Assembly: GCA_036873755.1 (NCBI GenBank)
Contig: JAVTVY010018708.1
Location: forward strand, 1 to 64,000
Direction of reading: 5' to 3'
Source of the DNA: Hanleya hanleyi
Taxonomy: Eukaryota > Mollusca > Polyplacophora > Lepidopleurida > Hanleyidae
Length of the DNA stretch: 64,000 bases
Shown: piece by piece, positions 23,396-34,570 of the stretch
Position numbering within the stretch: the stretch's first letter is position 1
Layout: each line of letters starts with the position of its first letter
The notes under the pieces: generated by a model
What the model was told of the DNA's origin: nothing
The model's database searches: none
The model's input: only the letters and a program-made list of their open reading frames with translations
Program-made: the position numbers and the translations under genes

Positions 23396-23522
23396 ATTGT
23401 GGATCGCCATTCAGTTTAACTTCCCTAAACATAAGTACTATTGGAGGTATCAGTTTAACATCCCTGGTCACGAGTACTGTTGGAGATATCAGTTTAACAT
23501 CTCTGATCACGAGTACCAGCTA

Positions 23523-23570
23523 CTCTATCGTTATATAGCTGAAATGCTGCTGGACGCGACGTTAAAACTT

Positions 23571-23601
<31 letters not shown>

Positions 23602-23602
23602 G
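23523..23602 (+). mobile_element. SINE 3' tail followed by (CT)n
   Basis: CGTTATATAGCTGAAATGCT, then GACGTTAAAACTTAA, then a pure CT microsatellite at about 23575-23601. The usual CACTCACT tail is replaced by CTCTCT. No SINE head was recognised upstream. Confidence 0.75.
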
Positions 23603-23949
23603 AAGAAATAGCGTCTAGATTTTAATATTTACATATTTACTGACATAATATGCTCAGAGGAAATTTTTGTGAAAGATACGAAAGTGACGATAACATAATT
23701 GCGTTTCTTTGTGGACGTCTTTCCGAAATTATTGACGTCTTTCCGAAATTATTATTTCATGTATGAAAGCCCCAAAGGCAGTGCTGCATGGTGGTTAATG
23801 AAGCGCTTGATCGGCGTCGGACCTCACATGTATTTGTTCTGAATATGAACTTGGATTCAATAAATACTCTCTCGTTATGGCCGAATTTTAGCATCTTACG
23901 GAAAATTTCATCATTTTCCAACAGATGATTTGAAAGGGCTATAACGCCC

Positions 23950-24055
23950 TGAATTCAATATCGCTCAAGCCGGTGCTAGGGGCCGTGTGGTCATGTCATT
24001 CAATATATTCACATGAACCGCTACAAAATAAGCGTGGCTGGGATACCAATCGTCA
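23950..24055 (+). other. Orphan structured module
   Basis: CAAGCCGGTGCTAGGGGCCG through AAGCGTGGCTGGGATAC keeps the P3 loop-like text with a stem variant (GCTAC with GTGGC) not seen in the three main families. Flanks do not match RT, B or C. Confidence 0.55.
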
Positions 24056-24079
24056 CAGGGATCACTTATGTTCTTGTGA

Positions 24080-24190
24080 TGTTTTAGAAATATGCAGTCA
24101 GTATATTTGTCTGTGGAGTCATATGACTTCTTATCAGTACTCCGCCATCCACCACCCTTTCGATGTTGCGTTTAATTGCGCCAGATGGCA
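24080..24190 (+). repeat. Dispersed repeat E, copy 1
   Basis: AATATGCAGTCAGTATATTT and GTCATATGACTT with flanking text also occur at 42403-42520 next to the 54-bp array. Confidence 0.55.
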
Positions 24191-24481
24191 CTTTCCATGG
24201 AAAAATAGCACGGGAACACAACAATCTCTGCTCTAATTTCAGTTCAGTTGAACAGTGAGACAGAGAACAATACTTTGGAAAATGGTTTGCAAACTACCGC
24301 AATGATGGCCACGTGTGATAAGATGAACGAATACGCCAAAGTCATCAAATAATAAAACAAATTCATCGATACAAACGAACACTAATATGCAAGATATCAG
24401 TTTGTTAACTCCGATAGAAGCGTCAGATATGACATTTAGTAGCCAGTCGTCCACAAAAAAAAAGAATCCAAATACAAGAGT

Positions 24482-24670
24482 CATTTAATATTTAACCGTC
24501 TTCCATTAAAGAATTTCCTCGTCCATAATCCAAAAAAACTATTCAATTTGATAGCATTAGCGCCAAATTAATAAACAATCATAGTATATATAAATATAGG
24601 CTAGTTTCCTGCACGAGAGAAGCGGTAAACGGTTTTCAATGATGTCGGCAAGACATCATGATGTTCCAAG
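24482..24670 (-). mobile_element. RT element 3' UTR fragment
   Basis: Minus-strand terminal part of the RT 3' UTR, from AACCGTCTTCCATTAAAG to GACATCATGATGTTCCAA. It lacks the module and the last few bases. Confidence 0.75.
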
Positions 24671-24879
24671 TCCTTCGCCGAAATGGCAGCAATATTTTTT
24701 AGCATTGTTGGTCTCGGGGGATATACATGAGGGATGCAACTGCTACTTCATAGGCGTTGGATGCGTAAGGGTTTTTCTGCCTTCCCAAGTTTTAAAATCA
24801 ACGCAGAACAGTTGACTGAACGTTGATTGCTTCTGCAATAAAGTTTCCATGCAGTGAAGTATGGAAATTATGTAACCGC

Positions 24880-26650
24880 GAAGCAACCCCAAGTGACATC
24901 TCAAGGCATATTATCTGCAAACCAAATTTGACGAGAACCTGAATGCATCCTCAACCTATTGTCCGGAAACCAAATTTTAAATTTGTCATCAGGTGTCGCC
25001 ACCTGTAGGTGCAAGTGGGCAAAACGCAATCCCAAGCATCATCTCATGACATGGTACATGTGTCAGCATACGAACTTTGGGAAGAATCTGAAGAGGGGTC
25101 TTCAAGTTATTGCCCGGAAACCAAATATAGATTTGTGACATCTTATGGCATAAGAATACCAAATTTGAGAAAAATCTGATGAGCAGTTGTCAAATTATTG
25201 CCAGAAATAAATTTCAGATTTTCCCACCAGGTGTCGTCACCAGTATGCAGAAGCAGGCGAAATACAATCCCAAGGGACATATCATTGCATGGTATCTGCA
25301 TACCAAATTGGAGAAAAATCCGATGAGCGAAATCAAATTTAGATTTGACAGGAGGTGGTGCTACCAGTAGGCGCAAGTGGGCGAAATGCAATCCCAAGCG
25401 ACATCATATGTCATGGTATAGTCATACCAAATTTAAGAAGAATCTGACGAGCGGTTCTCAAGTTATTATCCGGAAACATATCTTGTATTTCTTCGCCACC
25501 AGGTGGCACCACCTGTAAGTACAAGTCAGCGAAAGGCAATCCCACGCAAGATCTCTTGGCATGATACGTGCATGCTAAATTTGAGGAGATTCCGATGAGC
25601 AGTTCTCAAGTTAATGGCTGAAAACAAATTTTGATTTTAACACCAGGTGGCGCCACCTATAGGTGCAACATCTTAGGTCATGGTATTACCCGGGGACAAA
25701 TTTGGGATTAAGTTATTGCTTTCAGCACAAAAGAACGGAAAGAACCCTAGTGGCGCCACCTACAGGCAGATCTTTCTGAAACGCAATACCAATCAACATC
25801 TTGTCACAAGGAATGCATATGCCAAATATTGAAGAAACTAGATACAGTCGATCGAATACGATCGAGGAGGCATCCCTTTTGCATCTTTAGTAACAGAAAC
25901 ATTCATTATTTGTGAAGAAAGTAAAAACCTAAAACGTAGAAAAAACATCATTGACATGGCCCCGTAAGATGCCTTGAGGGAAGGTACCCACATACCAAAT
26001 TTAAAATAATCCATTCAGGTCCAACAGTTACTGTCCGGAAATGCAATTTTACCTTGGCCCACAAGTAGCGTCATGTATAGGCAGAAAGGCATAACAAATA
26101 ATCCCAACCGAGATCATGAGGCAAGATCCGTTGACATTGGATATATCAAATGTAAACTTGGCCTACACGTGGCGCCACCTATGAGCAGATCGACAAGAAA
26201 AACAATCCCAAGCGAAACCTTCAGGTAAGGTACATGTATACCAAACTTGGAAAGAATTCATTCAAGTTTTAAAAGTTATTGTCCGGGAACATAATTTTAA
26301 ACTTGCCCCCAGGTGGCGCCACCTATATGTGGATCGGCATGAAAAACAATGCCAAACGAGAAATTGAGGCGAGGTACCTACACATCAAATTTGGAATGAA
26401 TCGGTTCAGGTTTACAAAAGTTATTGTTTAGAAGCATTTAACTTGGCTTTCAGGTGGTCCCCCTATACACGACTCGACATGAATAACATTCTCAAGCCAG
26501 ATCTTGAGGCAAGGTACCCACACACCAATTTTGGAAAGAATCCTTAAGATTTTCAAAACTTATTGTCTGGAGATGCAATTTTAACTCGGCCCCCAGGTGG
26601 CGCCACCCAGAGGCGGATTGGCACGAAAAACAATTCCAAGCAAGATCTAT
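24880..26650 (+). repeat. Degenerate ~145-bp repeat array centred on AGGTGGCGCCACCT
   Basis: Sites related to AGGTGGCGCCACCT lie at about 24991, 25228, 25351, 25501, 25644, 25749, 26059, 26166, 26311, 26451 and 26594. Several gaps are 140-150 bp. Between them recur a CAATCCCAAGCGA block, a TACCAAATTTGA-GAATC block and an AGTTATTGTCCGGAAAC block in fixed order. Short frames through it are by-products. Reverse-oriented pieces lie at 33060-33260 and more distant ones at 28405-28960. Confidence 0.85.
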
Positions 26651-27109
26651 AGACAAGGGACCCATTTACCAAATACAAAAACACGGGTCTGTGCCTGATA
26701 AATTGAAACCTTTTGGGGTTGCAATTCATTAAGGGGTGAAGGAATTACCCCAATATTGCAGACAACACACAAATTTCAACTTCTGTCAAGATATGTTGGA
26801 GATATGTATGCTCAAACACAATATATGAGGGTCGGGCGAGGGATAGTTTGGGACATAGAGGGTGCGGCTCGGGGCCCTGTGGGTGGGGACATGCTCTCCT
26901 TGAGGGTAGTGGTAGGTGTGCTGACATGAAAGCCATAAAAAGCTCTCTGTACATGAAACAACCACACTGACAACTGCATGTCATCATCTGTCAGTCTGAA
27001 AAACCACAAGGTCGAATTCAATTCAGGAAATTGATCATATGCACAGTGTGCTCCCAAACCTTAGGAACTCAGTTGTAATTAAGATAATAATAAGTCACAC
27101 GTGTGGACA
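26651..27109. other. No gene seen
   Basis: A minus-strand frame (26812-27057) is proline-rich but shows no signal peptide, domain or splice context. It is not called. Confidence 0.35.
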
Positions 27110-27116
27110 CAAATGG

Positions 27117-27562
27117 CTCGTGCAGAAGCTTTAGGGTAAATCATTTGATGTGGAATACAATTATTTGATAGCAAAATTGAAAGAAGTGTTGTCCTTCATT
27201 TAAGGCGACACGAAATTCAAAACTCATTTAAGATGACACGAAATAATAAAAAAGCCCAGGGGTTCGGTATGGTTCGTTCAGAAGATTTAGGTAATCATAT
27301 GATGTGGAATACAATTATTTGATAGTAATATTGAAGGAAATGTTGTCCTTCATTTAAGGCGACACGAAATTCAAAACTAACAGGGGTTCGGTACAGCGGG
27401 GATTCTCCCGCCAGTTATTTCATATTTTACTTCTGAAATAAAATATGGTTCCTGCAAAAGCTTTAGTGTAAATCATATGATATGGAATAGAAGGACTGGA
27501 CAGCAAAATTTAAGGAAATGGTGTCCTTCATTTAAAGCGACAGGAAATTCAAAACTAACAGC
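27117..27562 (+). repeat. Three imperfect copies of a ~160-bp repeat
   Basis: Copies at about 27117-27240, 27275-27382 and 27448-27562 each carry TAAATCATATGAT-like text, GTGGAATACAATTATTTGAT or a variant, and GTCCTTCATTTAAGGCGAC. Confidence 0.8.
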
Positions 27563-27691
27563 GAGAAGCGGAAGAAAGAAGAAAATAAGGCATCCCTAGG
27601 GAGCTAGGGATACCTTATTAGACAAAGCATTTGGAAGTTATCGCTTGTGAAGAATTTGAATGAAAACCACAGACATGCACAGAAGATTGGA

Positions 27692-27990
27692 ACAATTACA
27701 AGCGTCTAGTCCGTCATTCATAATCCAGCCGTCGTCCATTAGAGAATATCCGCGTCCATAATCCAAAGACCTATTCCATTTTCCACATAACAGTATTAGC
27801 ACCAAATTCAAAAAGACAATCATAGTATACATAAACATAAGCTTGTTTCCTGCAAGAGAGAAGCGGTCAACAGTTTTCAATGATGCCGGCAAGACATCAT
27901 GATGTTCCAGAAATATCAAATCCGTATCGCTGATCAGTATTCTTAGTCCATAATATTCGTTATAGAGTCGTCATCTAAAAAAAAGATGTA
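27692..27990 (-). mobile_element. RT element 3' UTR copy
   Basis: Begins TTACAAGCGTCTAGTCCG and runs to the TGTATCTCAG edge of the module, where it is cut. Confidence 0.88.
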
Positions 27991-28021
27991 TCTCAGCGGC
28001 GTCTCCTTCAGGGGGATCTCG

Positions 28022-28402
28022 CTGATTACAAGCGTGTGGTCCGTCATTCATAATTCAGTCGTCGTCTATTAAAGAATATCCGCGTCCATAATCCAAAGAC
28101 CTATTCCATATTCTATATAACAGTTTTAGCACCAAATTCGAGAAGACAATCACAGCATACATAAACATATACGTGTTTCCTGCAAGAGAGTCGCTGTCAA
28201 CAGTTTTCAGTGATGCCGGCAAGACATCATGATGTTCCAAAAATATCAAATCCATATCGCTGATCAGTATTCTTAATCCCATAATATTCGTTGTAAAGTC
28301 GTGATCTAAAGAATGATGTATCTCAGTCACGCTTTGATTGTGCCTGTTCATATGAGTACCATGAGGTTCTTGAAGTACATGGGTTCATACGGCCCCTATC
28401 CA
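28022..28402 (-). mobile_element. RT element 3' UTR copy with partial module
   Basis: Begins GATTACAAGCGTGTGGTCCG, reaches the module (28317 onward) and is cut at about 28402 inside it, where the 145/175-bp repeat text starts. Confidence 0.85.
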
Positions 28403-28404
28403 CA

Positions 28405-28960
28405 AGGTCGAAATGCAATACCAACCCACGTCTGGTCACAAGGAGTGTATATGCTAAATGTCGAAGGAATCCGACAAAGCGTTTGGAAGTTATCGCCTGT
28501 GAAGAATTTGAACAGACATCCACAGATACAAAGAGACCAAGACCCATTTTTACTGGAACGGACACGACGAAGCGAAACTCAGTGGCGCTACCTTCAGGCA
28601 GATGTTGCTGAAATGCAGTAGTAACCGGCGTCTTGTCGCAAGATATGCGTATGCCGAATTTCGGGAGAATCCGACGAAGCATTTGGACGTTATCACTTAT
28701 GAAAATTTTTAACAGGTGTCCACGGACGCAGAGAAGCAAGACCAATTTTGATCCAGTGGCGCCACCGTCAGCCAGATGTTGCTGAAATGCAATACCAACT
28801 GATGTCTTGTCGCAGAGAATGCGTATGCCGAATTTCGGAAGAACCCAGCAAAGCGTTTGGAAGTTATCGCTTGCGGAAAATTCAGGCAGGCATGCACGGA
28901 CATACATTTGTACACAGACATCCACGGACGTCCACGGACACAAAGAAGCAAGAACCATTT
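28405..28960 (+). repeat. Diverged ~175-200-bp tandem repeat
   Basis: ATGCGTATGCCGAATTTCGG occurs at about 28645 and again 176 bp later, with a third, weaker copy about 200 bp earlier. Each is followed by GCGTTTGGAAGTTATCGC-like text and a CCACGGAC/CACAGA run. GTGGCGCCACC-like centres at 28580 and 28754 link it to the 145-bp family. Confidence 0.75.
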
Positions 28961-29727
28961 GACAAAAATATCAAATCCCGTATCGCTGATATGCGTGCAG
29001 CCTTATTGGATTGGTTTGAGCCCATGGAGACAAAAATCGCTTAGTCACGAAGATTGTAAAAAAAAAAAGCGTTGGGACAAATCACAGTGCCAAATGTGGA
29101 GAATATCTTGAACTGGAAACTCGTTATAATTTGATGGTGAACAGAACTAACGAAAGTGCGTTTTTGATCGTCAAAATATACCCTGTTCACACCGATTTTG
29201 AGATAATGACGGCGCAACAACAACCATCTAGCGCTGTCCCTCCATTTTAATGGATTGAAATCGATGCCTTGGACTTGAGAAGGCTGCGAACAGAAACTGA
29301 AAGAAATGAACTTTGGCGGAATTAAAGTCCAAATCTTTGGCATTCCGAATTTCATCATCTCAACTAAAGCTACGTTTCTCTTCATAATATCCACGAATAA
29401 TATAAAGCGAATCTTGATAGTTATTTGCTGAACATAGTATTCACGGAAGAGTCTGTCAGTGTCACGATATGTTTTAATTCATGTAATTGTAATGAAAGTC
29501 GTCAAAACATCGTTCGCTCTGGTACCTCGACAGATGACATTTCTGCCCCTACATATCCTGATATTTCAGAGGTCTCATAAATTGAAATTTACTAGCATGT
29601 CAGTGAATTTCGGGATATAAAAATGCATTTGATCAGGAAAATAATACATAGAAATAAACAGTTGACTGTACACCAAAGTCAAGTCGTCCTGTAATAAACA
29701 CAGAATTGAACAATGAATTAAGGGATA

Positions 29728-30012
29728 ATGCCTTACAGGTACATCAATTTAGATCTATATCTCTATAAAAATGAAGTGGGCATTCTCTCTCGTCGACTTT
29801 ATGATGATTACAATTTCGACATCGTAAGCTATCCCTTTCTGGACAGTAATATTCCAGTGAGACCTGCATATGGCGTATATATATCTCGCCTAATAGGATT
29901 TGCTAGATCCTGTGTTAAATGTGACCATTTTAATCAACGTCACAAAACATTGTTGCAGAACCGTATAAAACAGGGCTATTCCACCAAGCGCCTCCACTCA
30001 AAGTTTCTCAAA
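29728..30012 (+). mobile_element. RT element 3' half, left part (split by insertion)
   Basis: Reads INLDLYLYKNEVGILSRRL, then a 6-bp-scale deletion, NFDIVSYPFLDSNIPV, PAYGVYISRLIGFARSC and ends STKRLHSKFLK at 30012. The next codons of the same ORF (FGDTY-type) are found at 31879, beyond the inserted element. Confidence 0.88.
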
Positions 30013-31878
30013 GGACCTCGCACGTTAAGGTGGACAAACCGCCCCAGGTGAGGTACGATTGTAGATGAAAAATGAAACTTAAAATATGAAATGCTCGTCA
30101 CGATTAGCATAAAATATGACATTTTTGTGAACTCTCTTTGAAATATTGGGAGCATGAGTGCCATGGTTTTTCAACAATACCTCTCTAAAGTGGTAGGTTT
30201 GTGTGAAATTGACAGTTTTGGGGTGAAAAAGCACGGTTTGCCTATCTGTAAATATATGAAGATAAACTATACCACAAAAATATTCACACAAAACAGTCCT
30301 CTTTGGAATCCCTAGTTGTTCAACAAAGCACGTTTTGGTTATCGTTTATCTTCATATAAAAAAATGAAACTTTATGGAATATTGGTTTTGGTCATTTGGT
30401 GTTCAATTTCAAATACGATTATTAGAGGAATGTTATATGTACGAGTACGAGTGGCCGAATGGATAGAATCGCGGGAAGAGTTATCGTTATTAGAGGAATG
30501 TTATATGTACGAGTACGAGTGGCCGAATGGATAGAATCGCGGGAGGAGTTATCGTTATTAGAGGAATGTTATATGTACGAGTACGAGGTGGCCGAATGGA
30601 TAGAATCGCGGGAGGAGTTATCGTTATTAGAGGAATGTTATATGTACGAGTACGAGGTGGCCGAATGGATAGAATCGCGGGAGGAGTTATCGTTATTAGA
30701 GGAATGTTATATGTACGAGTACGAGTGGCCGAATGGATAGAATCGCGGGAGGAGTTATCGTTATTAGAGGAATGTTATATGTACGAGTACGAGTGGCCGA
30801 ATGGATAGAATCGCGGGAAGAGTTATCGTTATTAGAGGAATGTTATATGTACGAGTACGAGTGGCCGAATGGATAGAATCGCGGGAGGAGTTATCGTTAT
30901 TAGAGGAATGTTATATGTACGAGTACGAGTGGCCGAATGGATAGAATCGCGGGAGGAGTTATCGTTATTAGAGGAATGTTATATGTACGAGTACGAGTGG
31001 CCGAATGGATAGAATCGCGGGAGGAGTTATCGTTATTAGAGGAATGTTATATGTACGAGTACGAGTGGCCGAATGGATAGAATCGCGGGAGGAGTTATCG
31101 TTATTAGAGGAATGTTATATGTACGAGTACGAGTGGCCGAATGGATAGAATCGCGGGAGGAGTTATCGTTATTAGAGGAATGTTATATGTACGAGTACGA
31201 GTGGCCGAATGGATAGAATCGCGGGAGGAGTTATCGTTATTAGAGGAATGTTATATGTACGAGTACGCGTGGCCGAATGGATAGAATCGCGGGAGGAGTT
31301 ATCGTTATTAGAGGAATGTTATAAGTACGAGTACGAGTGGCCGAATGGATAGAATCGCGGGAGGAGTTATCGTTATTAGAGGAATGTTATATGTACGAGT
31401 ACGAGTGGCCGAATGGATAGAATCGCGAGAGGAGTTATCGTTATTAGAGGAATGTTATATGTACGAGTACGAGTGGCCGAATGGATAGAATCGCGGGAGG
31501 AGTTATCGTTATTAGAGGAATGTTATATGTACGAGTACGAGTGGCCGAATGGATAGAATCGTGGGAGGAGTTATCGTTATTAGAGGAATGTTATATGTAC
31601 GAGTACGAGTGGCCGAATGGATAGAATCGCGGGAGGAGTTATCGTTATTAGAGGAATGTTATATGTACGAGTATATATATATGGCACGAAGATATCATAT
31701 AACAGCATCAATTTAATAAGAGGAAAAACGATGTAAACCCACGAGTAAAATATGCTTGGCCTTGCAAACCGCGCTCTCGGCTGTCATCCCGAATCCATTC
31801 AATTCCACTGGAGGCACGTGATGCGCTGTGAATAGACTGCTCGCCGGGGCCGTTTGTCCATCTTATCGTACAAGGTCC
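30013..31878. mobile_element. Spy-like TIR transposon, no target duplication
   Basis: The 33-bp ends match as inverted repeats at 28 positions (left GGACCTCGCACG, right read inwards GGACCTTGTACG; both continue TGGACAAAC). The RT consensus at the site is CTCAAATTTGGCG. Here CTCAAA stands left of the element and TTTGGCG right of it, so the element sits exactly between AAA and TTT with no duplication. That is the defining target behaviour of Spy transposons. No transposase frame is present, so it is non-autonomous; its interior is mainly the 68-bp minisatellite. Confidence 0.8.
30425..31673 (+). repeat. 68-bp minisatellite, 18 units
   Basis: Units begin GAGGAATGTTATATGTACGA and end GGAGTTATCGTTATTA. 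Sixteen are 68 bp and two (with an extra G, GAGGTGGCC) are 69 bp. A 23-bp partial unit closes the array. Sequence identity between units is very high, with single changes at a few sites (for example GTACGCGTGG, ATAAGTACG). The period is not a multiple of three, so it does not encode a repeat protein. Confidence 0.97.
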
Positions 31879-32347
31879 TTTGGCGATACATATCGCGCGC
31901 TGATAGCAAAATACGAGCGTAGCGTGCAAGGTCTATGGCGTTACGTTTCGTAACTTGCGTCTAATTCTGCTTAACCCGGGGCTGGGAGCCGTATAAACCC
32001 ATGTACTTCAAGATCCTCATGGTGCTCATATGGAGAGGCACAATCAAAGCGTGACTGAGATACATCATTCTCTAGATGACTTTACAACGATTATTATGGA
32101 TTAAGAATACTGATCAGCGATACGGATTTTATATTTTTGGAACATCATGATGTCTTGTCGGCATCATTGAAAACTGTTGACCGCTTCTCTCTTGAAGGAA
32201 ACTAGCCTATGTTTATGTATACTATGATTGTCTTTTTGAAGGTGTTGCTAATACTGTTATATGGAATAAGTCTTTGGATTATGGACGCGGATATTCTCTA
32301 ATGAACGACGGCTGAATTATGAATGATGGACTAGACGCTTGTAATTT
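31879..32347 (+). mobile_element. RT element 3' half, right part
   Basis: Continues the copy at 29728: the ORF tail (RALIAKYERSVQGLWRYVS) ends at a TAA, followed by the 3' UTR with module (about 31955-32065) and terminus GACGCTTGTAA. Confidence 0.9.
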
Positions 32348-32463
32348 AGTTTTTTTTAATTTCCTGCTTTTGAAGGATCGTGCACACGTTGAATGACTGG
32401 ACAATTTCCATAAAATTAGAAATACATAAATATCAATATGTTGCATACCACGTGCAACAGTTT

Positions 32464-32613
32464 AACCAGAAAAACTTGGAGAAAAAATGTTTTATTCATT
32501 TTGATATCCGCCTGTGTGAAACTTTTGTTGTTGCAAATAACCAAAAAAACTTGGAGAAAAAATGTTTCATTCATTTTTATATCCGCCAGTGTGAAACTGT
32601 TGTTGTTGCAAAT
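32464..32613 (+). repeat. 75-bp direct duplication
   Basis: Two 75-bp copies (AACCAGAAAAACTTGGAG and AACCAAAAAAACTTGGAG starts) with few differences. Being 25 codons long, they keep a frame open, but nothing else supports a gene. Confidence 0.9.
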
Positions 32614-33059
32614 TGGTGTCAGTGTTGAAAATGTTTTAATAATTTAAAAGTAGCAGATCACAGCAACCTGAAACTGCAGGTTACACTTATATGATAATAT
32701 GCAAAACCGGTGAATATTTCAATATAGAAGATGCTTAAAAACATTTGCGAACTTTGTCAATGGTACAAAAGATCCTATTTTTGGTGAAGATTTTCTTTAA
32801 AATTTCAGTTCAATACTGTTATTTCAAAATATCCGGTATTTATCAAATATTATTTCACATCATCCATGTAACCATTATTTAAGCAATACATTGCATAGGG
32901 TGCTTGAATCGTATGACAAAACTTTCCTCGACTTGAAACTGCAGCAATGCATTCATTATGTATTCCCTCTATAATTGTCCTCCGAAGGGCTAAAGCGGGA
33001 ATATAGTATTCGGGTCCGTCCGTGTTTCCGGACAATAACTTCCGAAAAACTGAACTGAT

Positions 33060-33262
33060 TCTTTTCAAATTTGGTATGTGAGGACATCACCTCAAGATCT
33101 CTCACCTCAAGGTCTCTCTCTTGTTTTTAACGGTGATCCGCCTATAGGTTGTGCCACCCGGAGGCCAAGTTAAAATTTGATTTCTGGACAGTAACTTTTG
33201 AAACCCTGAACGGATTCTTTCCAAATTTGATAAGTGGATAACTTGCCACACAGGATCTCACT
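33060..33262 (-). repeat. 145-bp family repeat, reverse copies
   Basis: CCAAATTTGATAAGTGG, GGACAGTAACTTTTGAAAC and CGCCTATAGGTTGTGCCACC are the reverse-oriented blocks of the family at 24880-26650. Confidence 0.65.
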
Positions 33263-33599
33263 CGAGATTGCTTTCCATGCTGGCTACTGAATGTTAAGGT
33301 TCCAAACCAAATCAGTAGTTTCAACATCGGGAGACTTCAAACGTTCCGGTTTTCATTAAAATTTTCTCTGAACCACCAAATTAATTAATGGAATAAATTA
33401 TAAAATGATTGTACATTGTACATTTCATCCTGTTATGACTGACAAAGGTAAATAAAGCATTACACATAACATAACACCATACACATGATCCAATTTTGTG
33501 AAACAGGAAAATCTACGTATTTCTACAGATCACAGTCAAACATCAAAGCCATAAAATGCACACAGATAACGACAGCCTTTCGAAGCCCACGAGTTCTAG

Positions 33600-33985
33600 T
33601 TTTCGTTGTAAAGTCGATATCCTGAGAATGATTTATCTCAGTCACGCTTTGATCGTGTCTGTTCCTGTGCACACCGTGAGGATCTGGAAGTTCTTGGGAT
33701 CAAATTGCTCTTGACCTGGGTTAAGCAGAATTAGACACAAGTTACGAAATGTAACGCCATAGATCTCGCACGCTATTCTCGTATTTTGGTATTCGCAAGT
33801 GATTTGTATTGCCAAATTTGAGAAAATTGAGTGGAGGCGCTTGATGATATTGTCATGTTTTCTGCAATACTGTTTTGTGACGTTGATTAAAATCGTCAGA
33901 TTTCACACAGGATCTAGCAAATGCTACTAGGCGTGATATATATATATGCCTAAATGCAGGTCCCACTGGAATATTACCGCAGAAA
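33600..33985 (-). mobile_element. RT element 3' fragment, reverse
   Basis: The module (about 33630-33738) and the ORF end up to GGTCCCACTGGAATATTAC; the frame is disrupted. The far end of the 3' UTR is missing. Confidence 0.8.
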
Positions 33986-34019
33986 GCCATACAAAATATT
34001 CTGTTATCAGATTGATTTT

Positions 34020-34140
34020 CCGAATCACTTTCTAGAATGTTACATCTCAGTCACGCTAAGCATAAACATCTCATACTACAAGATGTTATACGACCCCTAG
34101 CTCCAGCGGAAGTAGACGTTAGTTACGAAACGTAATATTG
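34020..34140 (-). other. Decayed module fragment
   Basis: ACATCTCAGTCACGCTAAGC and CGACCCCTAGCTCC, next to ACGAAACGTAAT, are the module and ORF end of an old RT copy. P3 no longer pairs. Confidence 0.5.
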
Positions 34141-34474
34141 TGGTAGGCAGCGTGTTCACCAGTATCTGTACTTGTAGCTAGCGGGAAATCACTTCGTTGA
34201 GGATATGTAGGAAGTGTCGTTAATGATTAGAGAGCTGAGTTGCTGAGCGAAGGGAGGTTCAAGGGAGGGAATTGGTCATCGGGGATTGGGATGGCAGTTC
34301 TTCATGATGGGGGGGAGCGAGTGTTGTGGGAAGCGGATTCACCAGTGCCTGTACAACATTAAAATGATGGTGAAAATCGTTGTCGGAGTAGAGACAATAC
34401 CCCACAGACAAATAGACGGACTGCATATTTCAAAAACATCACAAGAACCAAAAGTGATCCCTGTGCTGTTTTGT

Positions 34475-34570
34475 ACCCCCAGCCCCGCCTTTATTGTAGC
34501 TGTTCATTTGGGCATATCGAACGGCATGACCACGCGACCCTAACAGCAACTTGGGCGGTATTAGATACAA
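34475..34570 (-). other. Decayed module fragment (family C or B type)
   Basis: CCTTTATTGTAGCTGTTCAT through GGGCGGTATTAGATAC retains the loop and one P1 strand. Confidence 0.5.

Noticed and set aside
26745..27057. Proline-rich minus-strand ORFs
   Set aside because: No signal peptide, no conserved motif and no splice context; overlapping frames equally long.
30316..30808. Frames over the 68-bp array (YVRVRVAEWIES-type)
   Set aside because: Period of 68 shifts frame each unit; open only where two 69-bp units occur; no gene signals.
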